From Nonomuraea coxensis DSM 45129 (lineage in GTDB: Bacteria > Actinomycetota > Actinomycetes > Streptosporangiales > Streptosporangiaceae): a DNA stretch of 64,000 bases. Below, one piece after another: positions 16,304-24,779 of this stretch. How positions within the stretch are numbered: position 1 is the stretch's first letter; the number at the start of each line of letters is the position of its first letter. The stretch is taken from positions 6,068,001-6,132,000 of the forward strand of contig NZ_CP068985.1 of assembly GCF_019397265.1 (NCBI RefSeq). The letters run 5' to 3'. The notes beneath the pieces were generated by a model that did not search any database, was not told where the DNA came from, and saw only the letters and a list, made by a program, of their open reading frames with translations. The position numbers and the translations under genes were made by a program.

Positions 16304-16957
16304 ATGGCCTCGTCCGCAGGGCAAACGAATTCCGGCGGGACGCCCCCTCCCGCTCCCCCGGTGCGCCGCCGGCCGGGCGGCAGGACCAGCCGCACCCGCG
16401 CCCGGGTGCTCGACGCGGTACGGGCCGAGCTGGGCGAGCGCGGCTACGACGGGCTCACCCTGGACGCCGTCGCGGCCCGCGCGGGCGTGCACCGCGCGAC
16501 GGTCTACCGGCGCTGGCGGGACGTCGGCGGCCTGCTCGCCGACCTGCTCGCGGCCACGGCCGACGACGACTGGCTGCCCCGGGACACCGGCTCCCTGCTG
16601 GGGGACCTGACGGCGCTCAACGAGGAGAACCAGGACGCGCTGACCGCCCGGCCGTCGATCGCCGCCGCCCTGCTCGCCGCCTCGTTCCGGTCCGAGGAGG
16701 CCGAACGCGGCCTGCTGCGGCTCTGGGCGGACCGGTACGCCCGCTGCGAGGTCATCGTGGCCCGCGCCGTGGCGCGCGGCGAGCTGCCGCCGGACACCGA
16801 CGCGCGGCGGCTGCTCGTCGCCGCGACCGCGCCGCTCTACCACCAGCTCATGCTGCTGCGCACGCCGCCCGACCCCGGCCTGCCCGCGCAGGCGGCGAGG
16901 ACGGCGGTCCTCGCCGCGTCCGCCGGCGCCTTCGCCCCGGGCGAGGCGGTCAGCTGA
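16304..16957 (+). CDS. TetR-family regulator
   Basis: A 217-aa regulator. The helix-turn-helix domain follows a Pro-rich 25-residue tail: RTRARVLDAVRAELGERGYDGL then AVAARAGVHRATVYRRWRDV (residues 30-76). C-terminal ligand domain is all-helical (TetR_C-type, ending near 210). Divergent from the Vat remnant/glycosyltransferase gene by 50 bp, so it probably represses that gene and responds to the antibiotic substrate. The last 8 nt overlap the convergent DUF4267 gene. Confidence 0.85.
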   Translation: MASSAGQTNSGGTPPPAPPVRRRPGGRTSRTRARVLDAVRAELGERGYDGLTLDAVAARAGVHRATVYRRWRDVGGLLADLLAATADDDWLPRDTGSLLGDLTALNEENQDALTARPSIAAALLAASFRSEEAERGLLRLWADRYARCEVIVARAVARGELPPDTDARRLLVAATAPLYHQLMLLRTPPDPGLPAQAARTAVLAASAGAFAPGEAVS

Positions 16958-17324
16958 CCGCGAAGAGCAGGACGGCGCTGACCAGGACGGCCACGGCGGT
17001 CGCGAAGTGGATGCCGAACGCCACGGCCTTCGTCCCGCCGTTACGCAGCACGATCAGGGTGTCGCCGAGCGGCGCCAGCGCCACGACCAGCATGAACCAC
17101 GCCTCGGCGGTGGGGCCGGCGAAGGCCAGCAGCGCCAGGCCGAGCACGCCGTAGGTCCCGTCACGCACCCCCTTGATCGTCAGGTACGCCCGGTCGCCGT
17201 CCGTCCTGGCCGGCACGCCGTACCCGGCCGCCGCGGCCTGCGGGACGAACAGGAAACGGGCCCCGATGAACAGGACCATCAGGTTGAGCGCGATGGCCAG
17301 GCCGTAGGCGGTGTAGGTGAGCAT
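16950..17324 (-). CDS. DUF4267-like four-helix membrane protein
   Basis: A 124-aa protein with four hydrophobic helices covering most of its length, including ALNLMVLFIGARFLFVP at the start and FGIHFATAVAVLVSAVLLFAV at the end. VRDGTYGVLGLALL resembles DUF4267/small DoxX-like proteins. ATG with GGAG 6 nt upstream. Divergent from a TetR gene whose start region shares operators with it. Role unknown. Confidence 0.75.
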   Translation of the reverse strand: MLTYTAYGLAIALNLMVLFIGARFLFVPQAAAAGYGVPARTDGDRAYLTIKGVRDGTYGVLGLALLAFAGPTAEAWFMLVVALAPLGDTLIVLRNGGTKAVAFGIHFATAVAVLVSAVLLFAVS

Positions 17325-17342
17325 CTTCGTCTCCAGAAAAAT

Positions 17343-17405
17343 CTAGCAGCGCTAGGAACAAGAATGACGCTAGCAGAGCGTGGACAGTTCTGCTAGCGGT
17401 GCTAG
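17343..17405. promoter_or_regulatory. TetR operators CTAGC-N3-GCTAG
   Basis: Two perfect 13-bp palindromes, CTAGCAGCGCTAG (17343-17355) and CTAGCGGTGCTAG (17393-17405), flank a degenerate copy at 17370-17382 (CTAGCAGAGCGTG). Together they cover the 91-bp gap between the divergent DUF4267 and TetR starts; the outer copies sit near each gene start. This is the expected arrangement for a TetR repressor that controls itself and its neighbour. Confidence 0.8.
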
Positions 17406-17415
17406 ATTCTGGAGC

Positions 17416-18006
17416 ATGACAATCCGATCGCGCAGGGAGCGCGAACGCGCGGACCGCGAGAAGCTGATCGTCACGGCCGCCCGGGAGCTGGCCGAGGCCG
17501 AGGGCTGGGAGGCGGTGACCACCCGGCGGCTGGCCGAGCGGGTGGAGTACAGCCAGCCGGTGCTCTACAGCCACTTCAAGGGCAAGGACGCCATCATGGT
17601 GGCGGTCGCGCTGGAGGGCTTCGCCGAGCTGGCCGGCGAGCTGCGCGCCGCGCGGACGGCGGCGCCGGACGCGGCCGGCGCGCTGGCGGGGGTCGGGCGG
17701 GCGTACATCGCCTTCGCCGAGCGGCGCCCCGCGCTCTACGACGCGATGTTCCGGCACCAGGTGGACCTGCCGTTCGCCACCCCGCAGGTCCCGCCCGCGC
17801 TGGCGGCGGGCTTCCAGGAGCTCGTCGAGGCCGTCCGGCCGCACGCCGGCGACAGCGACCCCGGCGACCTCGGTCTGCTGGCCGAGACGTACTGGGCCGC
17901 CCTGCACGGCCTGGCGACGCTCACCCTCGGCGGCCGGCTGCCCCGCGAGCTGCACGAGCGCAGGCTGGCGCTCCTGCTGGCGCGCTTCACCGCCGGGAGG
18001 AGCTGA
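17416..18006 (+). CDS. TetR-family regulator of the DUF4267 gene
   Basis: A 196-aa protein with an N-terminal helix-turn-helix (residues 10-58: KLIVTAARELAEAEGWEAVTT, then LAERVEYSQPVLYSHFKGKDAI) and a TetR_C_33-like ligand domain. ATG at 17416 with GGAG close upstream; an in-frame ATG at 17380 would translate through the operators and is rejected. Its stop overlaps the convergent AraC gene by 20 nt. Confidence 0.85.
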   Translation: MTIRSRRERERADREKLIVTAARELAEAEGWEAVTTRRLAERVEYSQPVLYSHFKGKDAIMVAVALEGFAELAGELRAARTAAPDAAGALAGVGRAYIAFAERRPALYDAMFRHQVDLPFATPQVPPALAAGFQELVEAVRPHAGDSDPGDLGLLAETYWAALHGLATLTLGGRLPRELHERRLALLLARFTAGRS

Positions 18007-18832
18007 GGCCGGGCCAGGCGAGGTGGTCCACGGCCAGGAAGGGCTCCTCGGCCACGGCCGACGGGGTCGCCCCGGCGAACGCCGCGACCTCGCGGTGCAG
18101 GTGCGACTGGTCGGCGTAGCCGCCCTCGGCCGCCACCCGGGCCGCGCGCTCCCCCGTCGCGAGGCGGTGGACGGCCCGGTCGAAGCGGACCAGCCGCGCC
18201 GCGCGCTTGGGCGGCAGGCCGAGCTGGGCGCGGAACCGGGACCACAGGCGCTTGCGGCTCCACCCGACCTCGCCGGCCAGGCCCTCGACCCGGACCAGCC
18301 CGCGGCCGGCGACGATCCGCCGCCAGGCCCAGGCCACCTCCGGATCCACCGGCGGCCCCGCCGCGTGCCGGCGGGCGAGCAGCGCGTCCGTCAGCGCGAA
18401 GCGGTCCTGCCACGTCGGGGCGCCGCCCAGCCGGTCGCGCAGGCGGGACGCCTCCCTGCCCCACAGGTCGTCGAGGTCCACGACCACGCCGTCGAGGTCG
18501 GCCGGGGGAACGCCGAGGACCGCGCGGGCGGCTACCGGGGACAGGCGCACCTGGACGCACTCGACGTTCGCGCCGCGCGCCAGGACCGCGCCGCCGGAGC
18601 CGAACCCGGGCCCGGCGGCGACGTTCCCGACCGGTCGCGGCCCGGCGGCCTGGTCCAGGACCGGCGTGCCGTCCCCGAACCCGACGAGCAGCGTCACGGC
18701 CGGATGCGGCACCATCCTGATCGTCCGCAGGTCCGGGATGTGGAACCCGGCCATGGTGACGCCGGCGACCCCGCTGGGCCGGCGCGGGCTCGCCACGCCC
18801 CAGGCGGCGGCGCCGTGCACGAAAGTCCGCAC
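17987..18832 (-). CDS. AraC-family regulator
   Basis: A 281-aa regulator with the AraC DNA-binding domain at the C-terminus (VEGLAGEVGWSRKRLWSRFRAQLGLP and AAEGGYADQSHLHREVAAFAGATPSA). The N-terminal 150 residues are a ligand domain of unknown specificity. GTG start at 18832 has a weak ribosome site; an ATG 26 codons in is an alternative. Divergent from an alpha/beta hydrolase gene, which may be its target. Confidence 0.8.
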   Translation of the reverse strand: MRTFVHGAAAWGVASPRRPSGVAGVTMAGFHIPDLRTIRMVPHPAVTLLVGFGDGTPVLDQAAGPRPVGNVAAGPGFGSGGAVLARGANVECVQVRLSPVAARAVLGVPPADLDGVVVDLDDLWGREASRLRDRLGGAPTWQDRFALTDALLARRHAAGPPVDPEVAWAWRRIVAGRGLVRVEGLAGEVGWSRKRLWSRFRAQLGLPPKRAARLVRFDRAVHRLATGERAARVAAEGGYADQSHLHREVAAFAGATPSAVAEEPFLAVDHLAWPGLSSSRR

Positions 18833-18927
18833 GCCCCGATGCTAGGTCCGGATGACGGGCCCGCGACCTCCCCGGCGGGGAACATTCGTCCAAGACGCCG
18901 CCGCCCGCGCCCGGCGACAGTGGTCGC

Positions 18928-19746
18928 ATGACGATCATCGACGGCGAGCTCCTGCCCCTGAAGGACGGCGCCCTCCACGTACGCGAGGACGGCCCCCGCG
19001 ACGCCCCCGCGCTCCTGCTCATCCACGGCACCGCGGCCACGGCCCGCACGTGGGACGCGCTGACCCCGCTGCTGACCGGCTCCCACCGGGTCATCAGGGT
19101 CGACCTGCTCGGGCACGGCCGGTCCGCCAAACCGGCGGGCGGCGGCTACGCGGTCCCCGACCACGCCCGCCGGGCCGCCGAGGCGCTGGACCTGCTCGGC
19201 GTCGGGCGCGCGGCCGTGGCAGGACACTCCAGCGGCGGCACGGTCGCCACCGCGCTCGCCGAGCGGCGGCCCGACCTGGTGTCCGCGCTCGCGCTCGTCG
19301 GCACCGGCCCCTGCATGGACGCCTTCATCGGGCCGGAGACGGGCCGCCCGCCCGCCGGGGGCGCGCCCGCGGCCTGGCCGCCGGGCGACGAGCAGATCAG
19401 GGCGATGGCGACCAGCGGGTTCAGCCGCCCGGGCTTCCGCGTTCCCGCGGAGCTGCTGGACGACCTGCGCGACTCCCTCCGCGACACGCCGCCCGCCGTG
19501 TTCGCCGCGGTGATGCGGGCGCCGCGCGACTATCTGGAGGAGCGGACGCTGCCGGAGCGGCTCGCGCCTCTCGGCATACCGCTGCTGGTGATCTTCGGCG
19601 AGGACGACCGGCGGTGGCGGCCCTCGTCGGCCGCGGACTACCGTGCCGTGCCTGGCGCCAGGATCGAGCTGATCCCCGGCGTCGGCCACACGCCCGTCCT
19701 GGAGGACGCGCCCCGCACCGCCGAACTGCTCCTGTCGTTCCTGTGA
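18928..19746 (+). CDS. Alpha/beta hydrolase
   Basis: A 272-aa alpha/beta hydrolase. Oxyanion motif HGTAAT near residue 33; nucleophile elbow GHSSGG with S101; acid in FGEDDRRW; catalytic His in GVGHTPVLED. It lacks a signal peptide and should be cytoplasmic. Substrate unknown; the fold covers esterases, C-C bond hydrolases and haloperoxidase-like enzymes. Divergent from the AraC regulator, 95 bp apart. Confidence 0.85.
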   Translation: MTIIDGELLPLKDGALHVREDGPRDAPALLLIHGTAATARTWDALTPLLTGSHRVIRVDLLGHGRSAKPAGGGYAVPDHARRAAEALDLLGVGRAAVAGHSSGGTVATALAERRPDLVSALALVGTGPCMDAFIGPETGRPPAGGAPAAWPPGDEQIRAMATSGFSRPGFRVPAELLDDLRDSLRDTPPAVFAAVMRAPRDYLEERTLPERLAPLGIPLLVIFGEDDRRWRPSSAADYRAVPGARIELIPGVGHTPVLEDAPRTAELLLSFL

Positions 19747-19860
19747 GGGTTTGGTCCGTGGCGCGCCTGCGCCCGTCCGACGCGCCCTCGCCGGACGCGG
19801 ACGACCCGTCGCCGGGCGTCCGGCGAGGTCACGACTCCGCTTCACCCGCTGTTTCTCCGC

Positions 19861-19884
19861 GGACGCGAGAGTAACCTCGCGTCC
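19861..19884. promoter_or_regulatory. Perfect inverted repeat before the GPH transporter
   Basis: GGACGCGAG and CTCGCGTCC form a 9-bp stem with a 6-nt loop. It lies between the hydrolase stop and the transporter start, so it could terminate the former or be an operator or leader hairpin of the latter. Confidence 0.5.
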
Positions 19885-19928
19885 AGCGCCGGCGTCCGGC
19901 CGGCGGTCCGGCGAGGAAGGGTGATCGC

Positions 19929-21320
19929 GTGTCCCAGCCCGGCGTGCCCCCGGCTCCGGGACGGACTCCCGCGTGGCGCTACGCCATCGGGATGTTCGGC
20001 ACCTCCATCCCGATCAACATGATCAAGGGATCGATGATCCTCTTCTACGTGGACATCCTCGGGCTGGACGTCCGCGCGTACGGCGTGGTCATGGTGGTCT
20101 ACGCGGTCATCGACGCGCTCGACAACCCGGTGCTCGGCCACCTCTCCGACCGGACCAGGACCCGGTTCGGCCGACGCCGGCCGTGGCTGCTCGTCGGCGC
20201 GCCGATGCTGGCCGCCTGCATGATCGCGTTCTTCTCCGCGCCCTCCTCGCTGGAGGGCGCGGGCCTGCTGATCTGGTTCGCGGTGTTCGCGATCCTGTGC
20301 GAGGCGTTCGACTCCATGCTGAACGCCAACTACGGCGCGCTGCTGCCGGAGCTCTACCCGCGCGAGCGCGACCGCGCCGTGGCCAACGGCCTGCGCCAGG
20401 GCTTCCAGCTCGTGGCCCTGGTGATCTCGCTGGCGGTCACCCCCGTGCTCACGACGCAGGTGTTCGGCACCGAGGACTCCACCGAGGGCTTCCGCACCAC
20501 GGCCGTCATCTACGGCGTGGTGGCGCTCGCCGTGATCGTGTTCATGGCGCTCGGCGCCCGCGAGAACCCCCGCTACTCCACCCGCGAGCAGCCGATGCTG
20601 CTGCGCAGCGTGTGGTCCATCGTGCGCAACCGGCTGTTCTGGACGGTCGGGCTCACCGGCGCCTGCTACGGCATCGCCATGGCGCTCGTCCTCGCGGGCA
20701 TCCAGCTGTACGTCCGCTACTCGCTCGGGCTGCCGGTCGGCAACGCGCTCTACCTCCAGGGCGTCGTCATCCTGGTCACGGCGGCCGGCCTGGTGGCCTG
20801 GACGCGCGTCGTGGCCCGCCGGGGCGCGCTGTGGGCCTGGCGGGTGGCCTTCATGGTGCTCGCGGCCGGGTTCGCGGCGCTGTTCTTCGCCGGCGACCTG
20901 GTCACCGCCATCGCGGCGGGCGTGGTCGTCGGCGCGGGCTGGTCGGGGATGCTCGCGACGAACGACCTCATCGTCGCGCGGGTGCTGGACGCCGACGCGG
21001 CGCGCCACGGCGAGCACCGCGAAGGGCTGTTCCTGTCCGCGTTCGGGTTCTTCGGGCGGCTCAACGGGGTCGTGACCGGGCTCGCGCTCACCTCGCTCGG
21101 CGTGTTCTTCGGCTACAACTCCGGCGACGACCCCGGCGGCGATCCCGGGCTGGCGTTCCGGGTCTACCTGTGCGTGTACCCGTTCGTGCTGACAGCGATC
21201 GGCGCGGTGGCCGCCCAGTTCGTCTCGGTGCCGGTCCAGACGCCGCCCGAGGCGGACGTCCCTGAGGAGCCGCCGCCCGTGGGCCCGGCGGGCGAGCCCA
21301 CCGCGGGGCGTCCCCGGTGA
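19929..21320 (+). CDS. GPH-family sugar:cation symporter (MelB-like)
   Basis: A 463-aa MFS-fold transporter of the glycoside-pentoside-hexuronide family, with about 12 helices. The family marks are DALDNPVLGHLSDRTRTRFGRRRPW near residue 60, holding the cation-site acids and the motif A-like loop. GTG start with GGAAGGGTG upstream. Its stop overlaps the ChbG deacetylase start (GTGA), which suggests the cargo is an acetylated disaccharide or an acetyl-hexosamine glycoside (inference). Confidence 0.85.
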   Translation: MSQPGVPPAPGRTPAWRYAIGMFGTSIPINMIKGSMILFYVDILGLDVRAYGVVMVVYAVIDALDNPVLGHLSDRTRTRFGRRRPWLLVGAPMLAACMIAFFSAPSSLEGAGLLIWFAVFAILCEAFDSMLNANYGALLPELYPRERDRAVANGLRQGFQLVALVISLAVTPVLTTQVFGTEDSTEGFRTTAVIYGVVALAVIVFMALGARENPRYSTREQPMLLRSVWSIVRNRLFWTVGLTGACYGIAMALVLAGIQLYVRYSLGLPVGNALYLQGVVILVTAAGLVAWTRVVARRGALWAWRVAFMVLAAGFAALFFAGDLVTAIAAGVVVGAGWSGMLATNDLIVARVLDADAARHGEHREGLFLSAFGFFGRLNGVVTGLALTSLGVFFGYNSGDDPGGDPGLAFRVYLCVYPFVLTAIGAVAAQFVSVPVQTPPEADVPEEPPPVGPAGEPTAGRPR

Positions 21321-22156
21321 GCCGCCGCCTGGTGATCACCGCCGACGACCTCGGCAGGGAGCCCGGCTCGACCGAGGTCATCCTCGGCCTGCTCGCCGAG
21401 GGCCACGTCAGCGCGACGACGCTCATCTGCCTGTCGCCGTCCGCCGCCCGCGCCGCCGAGCGGGTACGCGAGCTCGGCGTCGCGCCGCGCGTGCACGTGA
21501 CGCTGACGAGCGAGCGCGGCGTCCCGCCCTGGCGGCCGCTCACCGGCGGCGCGAGCCTCACCGGCGACGACGGGACGCTCTTCGGCGACCCGTTCGCGCT
21601 CGGCGCCCGCGGCGAGGCCGGGGACGTCGAACGGGAGGCGGAGGCGCAGCTCGGCTGGATGCGCGGGCGCGGCCTCGCGCCGGAGGCGGCCGACTCCCAC
21701 GCCGGCACCCTCTACGGCCTGCACGGCAGGTCGTGGCTGGCCGAGACGCTGCGCTGGTGCGCCCGCCACGGCCTCGCCTTCCGGCTGCCCCGGGATCCTG
21801 AGCCGTACATGGGCGGGCCGCTCCCGCCGGAGCTCGCGGCGGCGCACGAGCGGGCCGTGGCCCTCGCGGACGCGCTGGGCGTGGCCCTCCCCGAGACGAT
21901 CGCCACCAACCGCAGCACGGCGGCCGAGCTGGGCGGCTACGAGCGGCTGCGCGAGGACTACCTGCGCCGGCTCGCCGCGCTGCCCGAGGGCACGAGCGAG
22001 CTGTTCCTCCACCCGTCCAGGGAGGACGCGGTCGCGGGGCCGGACGGCGTCGTACGGTCGTGGGAGGCCCGGCTGCTGCGCGACCCCGTCTGGCACGACG
22101 CGCTGAGGAGCGAGGACGTCGAGGTCGTCGGCGGCTGGTGGCCCTCCCCGCGCTAG
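21317..22156 (+). CDS. ChbG/HpnK (YdjC) family carbohydrate deacetylase
   Basis: A 279-aa YdjC-fold enzyme. N-terminal RLVITADDLG supplies the metal-binding D10/D11 pair; HVTLTSERG and DSHAGTLYG give the other metal and catalytic residues. Family members remove an acetyl group from chitobiose-like sugars or related lipids. The GTG overlaps the transporter stop, so uptake and deacetylation are coupled. Its TAG stop lies in a CTAG shared with the convergent oxidoreductase gene. Confidence 0.85.
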   Translation: MSRRLVITADDLGREPGSTEVILGLLAEGHVSATTLICLSPSAARAAERVRELGVAPRVHVTLTSERGVPPWRPLTGGASLTGDDGTLFGDPFALGARGEAGDVEREAEAQLGWMRGRGLAPEAADSHAGTLYGLHGRSWLAETLRWCARHGLAFRLPRDPEPYMGGPLPPELAAAHERAVALADALGVALPETIATNRSTAAELGGYERLREDYLRRLAALPEGTSELFLHPSREDAVAGPDGVVRSWEARLLRDPVWHDALRSEDVEVVGGWWPSPR

Positions 22157-23073
22157 GGCAGCAGGACGATCTTGCCGCCGGTGCCGCGGCCGGACTCGGC
22201 GCGGCGGTGGACGGCCTCCAGCTCGGTCAGCGGGAGCCGTTCCGCGACGTCCACGACGAGCCCGCCCTCCTCGGCGAGCGCGGCGAGGGCGGCCAGCTGG
22301 GCGGCGTCGTTGCGGGCCACGAAGCGGATCGACGTGACGCCCGGCGGCGTCTCGACCGGCGCGGTGGCCGAGACCAGCACGCCGCCCGGCCGCACCAGCC
22401 GGCCGACCGCGGCCCCGGCGGCGGGGTCGAGCGGGACCAGGTTGATCAGCGCGTCGAGGCCGCCGGGCAGCGGGTCCGTCCGGTGGTCCACGACCTCGTC
22501 CGCGCCGTGGGCCCGCGCCCGCGCCGCGCTGCCCGCGCTGCCCGCCGTGGCGATCACCGTGGCCCCGGCCAGCTTGGCGAGCCCCACGGTGAACCCGCCC
22601 ACCCCGCCGCCCGCCCCGTTGACCAGCACCCGCTGCCCCGGCCCGATCCTGGCGTGCTCGTGCACGGCCTGCCAGGCGGTCAGCCCGGCCACCGGGATCG
22701 CGGCGGCGTCGGCGAGGGGCACGCCGCGCGGGGCGCGGGCGAGGTCGCGGGCCGGGGCGAGCGCGTACGAGGCCGCCGCGCCGCCGTCCAGCCGGCCGAT
22801 CACCTCGTCGCCCGCGCGCGGCCAGGTCACGCCGGGGCCGGTCTCGACGACGGTGCCGGCGACGTCCCAGCCGAGGACGTACGGCAGCGCCAGGCCCGCC
22901 AGCTCCGGCACCGTCGCCGCGAGCAGCCCGGAGCGCAGCCCGACCTCGGACGGGTTGAACGAGGTGCCCGCCACCTTGATCAGCACCTCGCCCGGGCCCG
23001 GCGCGGGGATCGGGATCTTGTCGTGGCGGATGACGGAGGGGTCGCCGTAGGCGTGGACGCGCGCGGCCCGCAT
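22153..23073 (-). CDS. Zinc-free MDR oxidoreductase (quinone-oxidoreductase-like)
   Basis: A 306-aa medium-chain dehydrogenase/reductase. GroES-like N-terminus (VLIKVAGTSFNPSEVGLRSG), then a Rossmann fold with VLVNGAGGGVGGFTVGLAKL near residue 145 that binds NADPH. The zinc-binding Cys residues of alcohol dehydrogenases are absent, as in quinone and enone reductases. ATG at 23073 is preferred because MRAARVH is the family start; GTG at 23097 is possible. Confidence 0.85.
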   Translation of the reverse strand: MRAARVHAYGDPSVIRHDKIPIPAPGPGEVLIKVAGTSFNPSEVGLRSGLLAATVPELAGLALPYVLGWDVAGTVVETGPGVTWPRAGDEVIGRLDGGAAASYALAPARDLARAPRGVPLADAAAIPVAGLTAWQAVHEHARIGPGQRVLVNGAGGGVGGFTVGLAKLAGATVIATAGSAGSAARARAHGADEVVDHRTDPLPGGLDALINLVPLDPAAGAAVGRLVRPGGVLVSATAPVETPPGVTSIRFVARNDAAQLAALAALAEEGGLVVDVAERLPLTELEAVHRRAESGRGTGGKIVLLP

Positions 23074-23157
23074 GCCGCCGTCGGCGACCTCGGGCACCGC
23101 TCCCGGCCGCTACCGGCGCGCCGCGCAGGGCGGCTGACCTCCAGGAGGCCGCGCGGT

Positions 23158-24102
23158 TCAGGCAAGGAGGTCGATCTCGGCGCCGACGCCCCGCCGCCCG
23201 GCTTCGCGCCAGGCGAGCAGGCTGAGGGCGAGGTCCTGCCACGGGAGGCCCACCGGCCCGTACACCGTGATCTGGTCAGGGCCGGTGCGGCCCGGGTGGT
23301 CGCCGCGCAGGAGCTCGCCGAGGGTGGCGTGGGCGGCGCCGGCCGGCAGGCCGGTCGCGGCGAGCACGCCCATGGCGGCGGCGAGCGGGCGGTCGTCGAC
23401 CGCGAGCACGCCGGCGGCCCGTAGGAGAGCGGGCGAGAGCTCCTGCTTGCCGGGCTCGTCCACGCCCAGCGTGGTCAGGTGCGCGCCGGGGCGGACGTCG
23501 GGGAGGTCCAGGAGCGGGGCGCGGGACCAGGTGGCGAGGACGACGATCCCGGCGCGGGCGGCGACCTCGGCGGCCGAGCCCGCCACGCCGCCGCCGTGGC
23601 GGGCGGCGAAGGCGGCGGCCCGCTCCGGCGACAGGTCGTGGACGACCAGGTCGCGCAGCGGGCGCAGCCGGCGCAGGCCGGTCACCACCAGGTCGGCCTG
23701 GGCGCCCGCGCCGACGACGCCGACGACGTCGCTCCCGGGGGAGGCGAGGACGTGCGTGCCGAGGGCCGCGGCGAGCCCGGTGCGCCAGGCGGTGATCGTG
23801 GCGGAGTCGAGCAGCGCCAGGAGCTCGCCGTCCGCGCCGTCGTGCAGGCAGATGACGCCGCGCAGCGCCGGGGTCGCCGCGGGGAACTTGGCGTTGACCT
23901 TCACCGTGTACGCCTCGACGCCGGGCAGCAGGCCGGGGAGCAGCGCGGTGGCGGTGCCGGGGAACGGCAGGTCCGTACGGATCCGCTGCCCCTCGACCGC
24001 CGCCCCGCCGGCGTCCCGGGCGAAGCCGTCGCGCAGGGCGTCGAGGCAGGCGCTGGGGTCGAGCAGGGTGAGCAGGTCGCCGCGGGTGAGGATCCTGGTC
24101 AT
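23158..24102 (-). CDS. Ornithine cyclodeaminase / mu-crystallin family protein
   Basis: A 314-aa NAD(P)-dependent enzyme of the OCD/mu-crystallin family. TVKVNAKFP and ALLDSATITAWRTGLAAALG give the substrate-binding region and VVGVVGAGAQADLVVTGL the nucleotide fold near residue 125. Members include ornithine cyclodeaminase, alanine dehydrogenase and ketimine reductases; the sequence alone does not decide. It follows the MarR gene by 23 nt on the same strand and is probably cotranscribed with it. Confidence 0.85.
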   Translation of the reverse strand: MTRILTRGDLLTLLDPSACLDALRDGFARDAGGAAVEGQRIRTDLPFPGTATALLPGLLPGVEAYTVKVNAKFPAATPALRGVICLHDGADGELLALLDSATITAWRTGLAAALGTHVLASPGSDVVGVVGAGAQADLVVTGLRRLRPLRDLVVHDLSPERAAAFAARHGGGVAGSAAEVAARAGIVVLATWSRAPLLDLPDVRPGAHLTTLGVDEPGKQELSPALLRAAGVLAVDDRPLAAAMGVLAATGLPAGAAHATLGELLRGDHPGRTGPDQITVYGPVGLPWQDLALSLLAWREAGRRGVGAEIDLLA

Positions 24103-24125
24103 GTGATCACGATGTCACGCAAGGC

Positions 24126-24608
24126 TCAGGTGTCCTCCTTCGCCACCGCGTTCAGCGAGAGCAGGTCGTCGACGTAGCGGCGCATCAGGCGTTCGAGCTC
24201 CAGCAGGTCGCGGTCGCTCCAGTGCTCGAACACGGGCGTGGCGATCCGCAGCCGGGCGGCGTCGAGCGCGTCCGTGACCTGGCGGCCGGCGTCGGTGATC
24301 AGCGCTTCCTTGACCCGCCTGTCGGCCGCGCCCGGCCGCCGCTCGACGAGGCCGAGGTCGGCGAGCCTGGCCACCTGCCTGCTCACGGTGGTGTGGTCGC
24401 GGCCCGACCGCTCCGCGAGCTCGCCGACGCTGATCGGGCCGAACCGCTGGATGCCGACGAGCAGGAAGAACAGGGCCCGGTCGAGCTGGAGGCCGGCCTC
24501 GGCGATGAGCGCCTCGTCGCGCTGCGGCAGGCTCATGAGCGCGACGAGGTCGACCGTGGAGGCGTGCAGCCGCCTGAGCGCGGCCTGCCGGCGGTGCTTG
24601 GAGGTCAT
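24126..24608 (-). CDS. MarR-family regulator
   Basis: A 160-aa winged-helix regulator. The core reads ISVGELAERSGRDHTTVSRQVARLADLG, followed by a wing VERRPGAADRRVKEALITDAG. ATG at 24608 is chosen; the frame is open to 24689, but the extra codons are AT-rich in third positions, unlike real genes here. Divergent from the FAD monooxygenase gene, across a 171-bp gap with an inverted repeat that could be its operator. Confidence 0.85.
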   Translation of the reverse strand: MTSKHRRQAALRRLHASTVDLVALMSLPQRDEALIAEAGLQLDRALFFLLVGIQRFGPISVGELAERSGRDHTTVSRQVARLADLGLVERRPGAADRRVKEALITDAGRQVTDALDAARLRIATPVFEHWSDRDLLELERLMRRYVDDLLSLNAVAKEDT

Positions 24609-24737
24609 GCTCGTCGTGGGCGCCTTACGTGAACGGGCGGGCAGTGCCAACGCGAGGATAGCGCCATCGGAATTATCTTCATCACGCACTTATGGTGACG
24701 GCGTCTATCAGGTGATGGCTTGACCGAGCCTTCAAAT

Positions 24738-24758
24738 TATGTGCAAAATACACACATA
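24738..24758. promoter_or_regulatory. Candidate MarR operator TATGTG-N9-CACATA
   Basis: Inverted repeat TATGTG (24738-24743) and CACATA (24753-24758) with 9-bp spacer, 22 bp upstream of the monooxygenase GTG in an AT-rich promoter stretch. Spacing and position fit a MarR dimer. Confidence 0.5.
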
Positions 24759-24779
24759 TTCCAGAGGAGGCACAGACTC

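Noticed and set aside
14808..16957. Macrolide biosynthetic cluster.
   Set aside because: Only resistance-type genes (exporter, glycosyltransferase, TetR, Vat remnant) are present; no PKS or sugar biosynthesis genes.
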